Assembly (NCBI GenBank): GCA_945875935.1
Contig: CAMCNE010000020.1
Location: 1-28,936 of the forward strand
Reading direction: 5' to 3'
Source: Bordetella parapertussis
Lineage (GTDB): Bacteria > Pseudomonadota > Gammaproteobacteria > Burkholderiales > Burkholderiaceae_C
Length of the DNA: 28,936 nt
The notes under the pieces were generated by a model, which worked only from the letters and a program-made list of their open reading frames with translations, did not search any database and was not told where the DNA came from. The translations under genes were made by a program, and so were the position numbers. Positions 23,970 through 28,936 of this stretch are shown here, in pieces. Numbering within the stretch: the first letter of the stretch is position 1; every line of letters starts with the position of its first letter.

Positions 23970-25106
23970 TCACCGTCCGAGCACGCGGCGGTAGACCGCT
24001 CGGTTGCCCGCAGCCATGGCCGGTGGCGTGAAGTCAGACTCGACATAGGCCGGCCCGGCTGCGCCCAGCCGCTGGCGCAAGGGCGCGTCGCCGAGCAGGC
24101 GGTCGATCGCCGCGGCCAGCGCGGCGGCGTCGCCCACCGGCACCAGCAAGCCGGTGATCCCATCGGCGATGGCCTCGGGGATGCCGCCCACGCGTGAACC
24201 GATGCACGGCACGCCGGCCGCTGCGGCCTGCAGGCACACATTGCCCAGGCCTTCGGTGTGGGCAGGGTGCACCAGCACATCGAGCGCGCCCAGCCACTGC
24301 TCCAGATCGGTACGAAAGCCCGCGAAATGCACCCGCGACCCCAGCCCGCGCGCGGCGGCCAGTGGCGGCAAGCTGTCAGACAGCGGACCGCGCCCGAACA
24401 CGATCAGCTGCACCGTCGGGTGCTTGTCCGCCAGCATCTGCAGCGACTCGAACAACAGCGCGTGGCCCTTGCGTTCAATCAGCTGCGCGGCGATGCCCAG
24501 AATCGGCTGCGCTGCGTCGAGCGCGAAAGTGGCCGCCAGCTCGGCGCGCGATCGCGCCTGCTGACAGGGCTTCGGGTCGATGGCGCTGTGCACCACGGTG
24601 ATGTCTTCGCTGGGCACGCCCTGGCTCACCAGCACGTCCTTGACGCCTTCGGCAATCGCCACGACGTGTCGAAACAGCGGGTACTTGAGCCACAAGGCCA
24701 GCTGCGCTTCGCGCGTGTCGTTGCGCCGCGTCATCACCGCCGGCACCCCCGCCAGCCGGGCGCCCAGCGCGCCCCACACATCGGCGCCGCGCCTGCTGTG
24801 GAGGTGCACCAGATCAGGCTGCAGCCGCCGCAGCAGCGCCGCAAAGCGCCAGGTGAGCGACACATCCGCGTCGCCGATGGTGGCCAGCTCGATCACCTCG
24901 GTGCCGGCTGCGCGCGCCCGCGCTGCCATCTCGCCGCCCTTCGCGCACACCAGCGTGCTGCGGATGCCCAGCGCCGGCAGATGCTCGGTCAGGTACAGCA
25001 CCTGCCGCCCACCGCCATAGACAAATCGGCCGGTTTCCAGGTGAACCACATGAGGCAACCCGGTTGCACCGCGCTGGCTTGGGCTGATGGGGGGCTGGTT
25101 GGACAT
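23970..25106 (-). CDS. Glycosyltransferase family 4 (GT-B)
   Basis: This 378-residue protein has the two-domain GT-B plan. The N-terminal domain has an acceptor-side glycine loop (VYGGGRQVLYL, about 29-39). The C-terminal domain has the nucleotide-sugar part, IAAQLIERKGH (about 205-215), VFGRGPL and the motif HTEGLGNVCLQA, in which the second Glu of the E-x7-E pattern is Gln (Glu285, Gln293). It resembles LPS-core or capsule glycosyltransferases; the sugar is not predictable. The ATG at 25106 overlaps the upstream flippase-like gene's stop (TGATG), so the two are surely co-transcribed. A GTG one codon earlier is an alternative. It is convergent with the NDH-2 gene, 110 bp apart, and that stretch shows only a weak 7-bp stem. 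Confidence 0.9.
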   Translation of the reverse strand: MSNQPPISPSQRGATGLPHVVHLETGRFVYGGGRQVLYLTEHLPALGIRSTLVCAKGGEMAARARAAGTEVIELATIGDADVSLTWRFAALLRRLQPDLVHLHSRRGADVWGALGARLAGVPAVMTRRNDTREAQLALWLKYPLFRHVVAIAEGVKDVLVSQGVPSEDITVVHSAIDPKPCQQARSRAELAATFALDAAQPILGIAAQLIERKGHALLFESLQMLADKHPTVQLIVFGRGPLSDSLPPLAAARGLGSRVHFAGFRTDLEQWLGALDVLVHPAHTEGLGNVCLQAAAAGVPCIGSRVGGIPEAIADGITGLLVPVGDAAALAAAIDRLLGDAPLRQRLGAAGPAYVESDFTPPAMAAGNRAVYRRVLGR

Positions 25107-26092
25107 CACGGCAGCTCAGGCGTGGGGGCGCCCACCGGTGTTGCCGCTGGCATGGGCAGCCAGGCAAGCACCGATTGCGCCAGCGCATAGACACCAAAGG
25201 CCGCCGCAGCCGCCACGGCCAGCGGCGGTGCAATGCCAAACGTCGACCAGGCCGTCACCGTGGCCACCTCACGCGTGCCCCAGCCGCCAAAGCTCACCGG
25301 CAGCGCCGCAAACAGAAAGATCGGCCCGGCCGTGAAGGCGACCACCCACCACGGCAGCACCACGCCAAAGGCGCGGCCGGCGCAATACAGCGCACCCACC
25401 GCGAAGGCCTGCACCACCAGCGAGGCGGCGGCCTGGCGTTGGTATTGCTCAAAGCTGTTGGGCCGGCGCAGCAGCTCGACCGCCGTCGCGCGCCGCCCGC
25501 CGGCACGCGCGCCATAGCCTGCCACGCCCGCCAGCGTGCTCAGCACCAGCAAGGGCAGCAGCAAGACCGTGCCTAGCAAAGCGGCCGCGATCACCGCCGT
25601 GGGCCAGCTGTCGGGGATGTGCAGCCGCGCGCGCAGGATTTCCATCTCGGCCGTGCCCGTGCCGGCAAACAGCGCCAGCGCGCCCAGGGCAAACAAGATC
25701 CACAGCCCGCTCAGGCGGTCGAGTACCACCGACAGGCTCGCCGCGCCCATCGGACAGCCATCGCGATGCAGCTGCCAGGCACGGAACATGTCGCCACCCA
25801 GTACCGCACCCGGCAAAAGCGCGTTGATGGCCACGCCGCGAAAGTACACGGCGATCGCCCAGCGCGCGCGCACCCGGTGGCCCAGCCAGCGCGCCAGCTC
25901 AGACCAGCGCAGCGACGAGGAGGTGTTGCCTGCGGTGGCGCTCAGCAGGCCCAGCAGCAGCCAGCCGACGTCGGCGCCGCGCACCGCCGCCAGCACGGCT
26001 TGCGGCCCCGCCAGCCACACCACGGCGACCAGCAGCAGCGGCGCGCCCACCAGGCGCAGCAACTGCATGACGTGCTGGCGGGTCAGCGGCAT
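25106..26092 (-). CDS. Flippase-like integral membrane protein (LPG_synthase_TM / YbhN family)
   Basis: This 328-residue protein has about eight hydrophobic helices and the two hallmark motifs of the UPF0104 / lysylphosphatidylglycerol-synthase-TM family: NALLPGAVLGGDMFRAW (90-106) and PVSFGGWGTREVA (265-277). It lacks the cytoplasmic MprF catalytic domain, so it does not make lysyl-PG. Relatives often sit beside GT2/GT4 genes of surface polysaccharides and are suspected lipid or lipid-linked-sugar flippases. Here it stands between an ArnC-like GT2 (22 bp upstream) and a GT4 (1-bp overlap), which fits that idea (inference). The ATG at 26092 is the first of the frame. Confidence 0.88.
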   Translation of the reverse strand: MPLTRQHVMQLLRLVGAPLLLVAVVWLAGPQAVLAAVRGADVGWLLLGLLSATAGNTSSSLRWSELARWLGHRVRARWAIAVYFRGVAINALLPGAVLGGDMFRAWQLHRDGCPMGAASLSVVLDRLSGLWILFALGALALFAGTGTAEMEILRARLHIPDSWPTAVIAAALLGTVLLLPLLVLSTLAGVAGYGARAGGRRATAVELLRRPNSFEQYQRQAAASLVVQAFAVGALYCAGRAFGVVLPWWVVAFTAGPIFLFAALPVSFGGWGTREVATVTAWSTFGIAPPLAVAAAAAFGVYALAQSVLAWLPMPAATPVGAPTPELP

Positions 26093-26114
26093 CGGGATGG
26101 CGAGCGGCGCAGCG

Positions 26115-27125
26115 TCATCCGGCCGAGGCGCGCGGCGCGCCTCGGGTGTGGAACTGCGGCCGGCCGCGGCCCTCGTGGTAGATGCGCACCAGCATCTCGC
26201 CGATCAGGCCGGCCACCACGAGTTGCAGCCCGACCAGCAGCAGCACCACGCCGGCCAGCAGCAGTGGGCGGCCGCCGATGGACTCACCCATGGCTTTCAC
26301 GATGGCCAGATAGCCAAGGATGACCGCCCCGGGGGTGACCAACCACAGCCCGAGCCCGCCGAACGCATGCAGCGGACGCTGGTGGTAGCGCAGGAAGAAC
26401 ACGATCAGCACCAGATCAAGAATGACACGGAAGGTGCGGTCGATGCCGTACTTCGACACGCCGCGGGTGCGTGCGTGGTGACGCACCGGCACCTCGGCGA
26501 TGCGCGCGCCCGCCTCGCGCGCCAGCGAAGGGATGAACCGGTGCAGTTCGCCGTACAGCCGGATGCGTTCGATGATCTCGCACCGGTAGGCCTTGAGCGC
26601 GCAACCGTAGTCGTGCAGGTGCACGCCAGTAGCGCGCGAGATCAACCGGTTGGCCAGCATCGACGGCAGCTTGCGCGACATCGCGTTGTCTTGCCGCTGC
26701 TGACGCCAGCCGGAAATCATGTCGACGCCCGCATCGCTGTCGAGCCGATCGAGCAGCGCCGGGATGTCCAGCGGGTCGTTTTGCAGATCGGCGTCGAGCG
26801 TGACGATGTAGTGCCCGCGCGCGATGTCGAAGCCGGCCTGCAGCGCGCTCGACTGCCCGTAGTTGCGCGCCAGATAGACCGGTCTGAGCCACGGCCTGTC
26901 GGCGGCCAGTTGCGCCAGCAGCCGGTCCGAGCCGTCGCGCGAGCCGTCGTCGGTGCAGATGAGCTCGAAGCGACGACCGGTGGGCTGCAGCGCCGACTCG
27001 ACCCGATCGACCAGATCCGGCAGGTTGTCGACCTCGTTGTAGACCGGGATCACGATCGACACCCCGATGCGGTCGTCGGCTGCGGCGATGGGCGCATCGG
27101 CCGCAGTGGCCAGTGAGATCAACAT
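26115..27125 (-). CDS. Polyprenyl-phosphate glycosyltransferase, GT2 (ArnC/DPM1-like)
   Basis: This 336-residue protein has a cytoplasmic GT-A domain (about 20-235) with VSIVIPVYNE (22-31), the DDGS motif (59-62), the metal-binding DAD in TLDADLQNDP (109-118) and DYGCALKAY. Two C-terminal TM helices follow (about 255-280 and 288-312). This is the layout of ArnC and related enzymes that load a sugar onto undecaprenyl phosphate at the inner membrane. The frame extends to 27230, but I chose the ATG at 27125, which precedes the first conserved strand. It heads a minus-strand operon with the flippase-like and GT4 genes. It is divergent from the GT39 gene; a TAGAAT at 27167-27172 may be its -10 box. 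Confidence 0.93.
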   Translation of the reverse strand: MLISLATAADAPIAAADDRIGVSIVIPVYNEVDNLPDLVDRVESALQPTGRRFELICTDDGSRDGSDRLLAQLAADRPWLRPVYLARNYGQSSALQAGFDIARGHYIVTLDADLQNDPLDIPALLDRLDSDAGVDMISGWRQQRQDNAMSRKLPSMLANRLISRATGVHLHDYGCALKAYRCEIIERIRLYGELHRFIPSLAREAGARIAEVPVRHHARTRGVSKYGIDRTFRVILDLVLIVFFLRYHQRPLHAFGGLGLWLVTPGAVILGYLAIVKAMGESIGGRPLLLAGVVLLLVGLQLVVAGLIGEMLVRIYHEGRGRPQFHTRGAPRASAG

Positions 27126-27166
27126 GGGGTGAGCAGGGCCTTCTGGCCGGGGCGAGGGGGAACCGA

Positions 27167-27172
27167 ATTCTA
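27167..27172 (-). promoter_or_regulatory. Possible -10 box for the GT2 operon (TAGAAT)
   Basis: Read on the minus strand, TAGAAT lies 41 bases before the GT2 ATG. It is the same hexamer as at argS. No convincing -35 is visible at 16-18 bases, so it is tentative. Confidence 0.3.
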
Positions 27173-27201
27173 GGAGCCAGCTGCCAGCGCAGTCGCTGTG
27201 T

Positions 27202-28743
27202 ATGCTCCGCCGCCACATGACCGCCGCCACCTCATCTGCCGCCGCTGTGGATCCTGCGCATGACCCGGGTGGCGAGCGTTGCGCGATCTGGCTGCTGGGT
27301 GGGCTGCTGCTTTATTTCTCGCTGCAGATGGTGATGCGCTTGTTCACCTCTCAGTCGGCCGAGCTCGACGAGGCCGAGCAGTTGCTGTGGACGCAGGACC
27401 TGCGCTGGGGCTATGGCCCGCAGCCACCGCTCTACAGCTGGCTGCAGTGGGTCTTCTTCGAGGTGTTCGGCGTGTCGATCCTGGCGCTGGCGCTGCTCAA
27501 GAACGTGTTGCTGCTGGGCACCTACGGCTTCACCTGGCTGGCCGCACGCCAGGTGCTCGCCCCGCGGCTGGCTGCGCTGTCGTCTGCCTCGCTGCTGCTG
27601 CTGCTGCAGATCGTCTGGGAGTCGCAGCGCGACCTGACGCATTCGGTGCTGGTCACCACCTGTGCGGCGGCCACTGTGGCGGTGCTGCTGGCACTGCTGC
27701 GTCGGCCGCGAGTCGGGTTGTACCTGCTGCTGGGGCTGGCGGTGGGCTGCGGCCTGCTGTCGAAATACAGCTTCTTCATGGTGGTGGCAGCGTGGGGCAT
27801 GGCCCTGCTGTGGAGCCCCGCGACTCGCCGAGTGCTGCTCGACGGGCGGATCGCGTTCAGCGCGCTGGTGGTGCTGGTGCTGGTGCTGCCGCACTGGCTG
27901 TGGGTGCTGGGTCACCTGCAGGAGGCCACCAGCAGCACGGCCGGCAAGCTGTCGGGCGGCCTGGTGCGCGGGCCGCTGCAGATCGCCCGCGGGCTGGGCA
28001 GTCTGCTGCTGGTGGTGCCGTCATTCCTGGCGCCTTGGTGGCTGGTTTGCCTGGGATTGTTCGGCTGGCGCCTGGCGGCCTGGCGCGACGGCCGCGATGT
28101 GTTCATGGCGGGTTTGTTCCAGCGCTATCTGATCGCTGTCCTCGGTTTGCTGGTCGCGATGGTGGTGATCGGCGGGGCGGCGCGTTTCAACGACCGCTGG
28201 CTGCAGCCGCTTCTGTTTGGCGCGCCGCTGATGTTCTTCGTGGCGTGGCCTGGGCTGCTACAGCACCCACGCCTGCGCTGGCTGCCACGCCTTGCCTGCA
28301 CGATGGCGCTGTTGTGTCTGGTCTGCATTTCGCTGCGCCCGTACTACAACGGCCACTGGGGCCGCCCCAAGCAGATGAACCTGCCAGTGCAGGCACTGGC
28401 CAGCGCCTTGCGCCAGGGCAGTAGCGAGCCGGTGGTGATCGTGTCGAACAACAAACACCTAATCGGCACGATGCGGCTGGCGTTTCCAGGCGCGCGGCTG
28501 GTTCATTCGGGCTCGCCAGGCGCGCTGCCTGAGGGGCCGCTGTGGCTGCTGACCTACGCCGCCGACTTCGACGCGCTGCGCCAGCTGAAGCCGGACTGGG
28601 CTGCAGCCCAGCCCACGCTGCTCGATGTACCGCACAACCATGCTGCGGCCGATCGGCCGCCGCTGCGCTTTGCGTTTGCGGTGGTTGGTGCGCCGCTCAG
28701 CGCGGGTGCGGCTTCGGGTGCCGCGGGCGGTACCAGTCGATGA
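27202..28743 (+). CDS. GT39/ArnT-like membrane glycosyltransferase
   Basis: This 513-residue protein has about ten hydrophobic helices and a small C-terminal soluble part (about 400-513). The first periplasmic loop holds the acidic ELDEAEQ (54-60) and YGPQPPLYSW (71-80), matching the PMT_2/ArnT family's catalytic acidic loop and the hPPL motif. Such enzymes take a sugar from polyprenyl phosphate in the periplasm and attach it to lipid A, LPS core or protein. The neighbouring divergent GT2 could make that donor. The ATG at 27202 overlaps a TATGCT (-10-like) at 27201-27206; the ATG at 27217 is a good alternative start. Its 3' end overlaps the convergent epimerase gene by 47 bp. Confidence 0.88.
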   Translation: MLRRHMTAATSSAAAVDPAHDPGGERCAIWLLGGLLLYFSLQMVMRLFTSQSAELDEAEQLLWTQDLRWGYGPQPPLYSWLQWVFFEVFGVSILALALLKNVLLLGTYGFTWLAARQVLAPRLAALSSASLLLLLQIVWESQRDLTHSVLVTTCAAATVAVLLALLRRPRVGLYLLLGLAVGCGLLSKYSFFMVVAAWGMALLWSPATRRVLLDGRIAFSALVVLVLVLPHWLWVLGHLQEATSSTAGKLSGGLVRGPLQIARGLGSLLLVVPSFLAPWWLVCLGLFGWRLAAWRDGRDVFMAGLFQRYLIAVLGLLVAMVVIGGAARFNDRWLQPLLFGAPLMFFVAWPGLLQHPRLRWLPRLACTMALLCLVCISLRPYYNGHWGRPKQMNLPVQALASALRQGSSEPVVIVSNNKHLIGTMRLAFPGARLVHSGSPGALPEGPLWLLTYAADFDALRQLKPDWAAAQPTLLDVPHNHAAADRPPLRFAFAVVGAPLSAGAASGAAGGTSR

Positions 28744-28936
28744 AGCGCCGAACGCCCTCGGCCAGTTCAGTGGTCGGCCGAAAGCCGACCCAGGCCTCGA
28801 GCGCCGAGGTGTCGGCGTGGGTGGCCAGCACGTCGCCGGGTTGATGCGGCAGCAGCTCGCGCCGCGCGACCATCCCCAGAGCACCTTCCAGCGCGCCGAT
28901 GAAGTCGAGCAAGGGCACCGGTGTGCTGTTGCCGAT
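28697..28936 (-). CDS. NAD-dependent sugar epimerase, UDP-glucuronate 4-epimerase-like (C-terminus only)
   Basis: Only the last 79 residues are in the window; the gene continues beyond the right edge. The frame enters as IGNSTPVPLLDFIGALEGAL, then LPHQPGDVLATHADTSALEA, GFRPTTELAEGVRRFIDWYR. This C-terminal pattern (PVpLldFI ... LPxQPGDV ... tyAD ... GfxPxTxlxxGvxxFvdWYr) is that of UDP-GlcA 4-epimerases (CapI/LpsL/GAE type) in the short-chain dehydrogenase superfamily, which make UDP-galacturonate. Other extended-SDR epimerases share part of it, so the substrate is likely but not certain. The stop lies inside the convergent GT39 gene's 3' end. Confidence 0.85.
   Translation of the reverse strand: MGNSTPVPLLDFIGALEGALGMVARRELLPHQPGDVLATHADTSALEAWVGFRPTTELAEGVRRFIDWYRPRHPKPHPR

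Noticed and set aside
25536..27116. A 526-codon open frame on the plus strand
   Set aside because: It is antisense to the flippase-like and GT2 genes and shows only low-complexity Arg/Gln/His composition.
1..28936. CRISPR arrays, insertion sequences, prophage or tRNA genes
   Set aside because: No regularly spaced repeats, transposase or integrase frames, or tRNA cloverleaf with CCA end were seen.

Overview
The window is about 29 kb of high-GC, gene-dense chromosome. It most resembles a betaproteobacterium of the order Burkholderiales (the Leptothrix / Rubrivivax / Ideonella-type groups are my inference). The reasons are the gene orders argS - SPOR protein - dsbA and lptA - lptB - rpoN, the three-gene pntA1 - pntA2 - pntB transhydrogenase, strong G/C third-position bias that leaves long antisense shadow frames, and the many 1-4 bp stop/start overlaps. 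I see no tRNA, rRNA, CRISPR array, insertion sequence, integrase or prophage. No gap between genes exceeds 300 bases; the largest (18644-18828, 22339-22476, 2957-3098) are described below.

Layout. 1-2956 (minus): a secreted cupredoxin-like protein overlapping a membrane dCache-HAMP-GGDEF-EAL protein that runs off the left edge. 3099-4741 (minus): nudJ-like Nudix hydrolase overlapping mnmA. 4869-7767 (plus): proton-translocating transhydrogenase. 7881-8687 (plus): STAS anti-sigma-factor antagonist and RsbW-like HATPase, a small partner-switching pair. 8802-11236 (plus): fadD and rsmE, overlapping by one base. 11243-15481 (minus): lptA - lptB - rpoN - THUMP/RlmL-like methyltransferase. 15573-18643 (minus): argS - SPOR-domain protein - dsbA. 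18829-20223 (plus): Ser/Thr protein kinase fused to a cyclic-nucleotide-binding-type domain. 20324-20614: PsiF-repeat secreted protein. 20749-22338: malate synthase. 22477-23859: type II NADH dehydrogenase-like flavoprotein. 23970-28936: surface-glycan module with GT4 glycosyltransferase, flippase-like membrane protein, ArnC-like GT2, ArnT-like GT39 and the C-terminus of a UDP-glucuronate 4-epimerase-like protein.

How the genes work together. Most of the window is housekeeping: tRNA and rRNA modification (mnmA, rsmE, RlmL-like), tRNA charging (argS), envelope biogenesis (lptAB, dsbA, SPOR) and redox/carbon metabolism (pnt, fadD, aceB, NDH-2; fatty-acid activation and the glyoxylate shunt are metabolically linked). 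Set among these are several signalling modules of different chemistry: c-di-GMP, partner switching, a Ser/Thr kinase with a cNMP-type domain, and sigma-54. The least ordinary parts are the cupredoxin/GGDKF-EAL operon, the kinase-cNBD fusion with its unusual upstream region, and the right-end glycan module. The latter has the parts expected for a polyprenyl-phosphate-uronic-acid pathway. None of these is proven novel from sequence alone.
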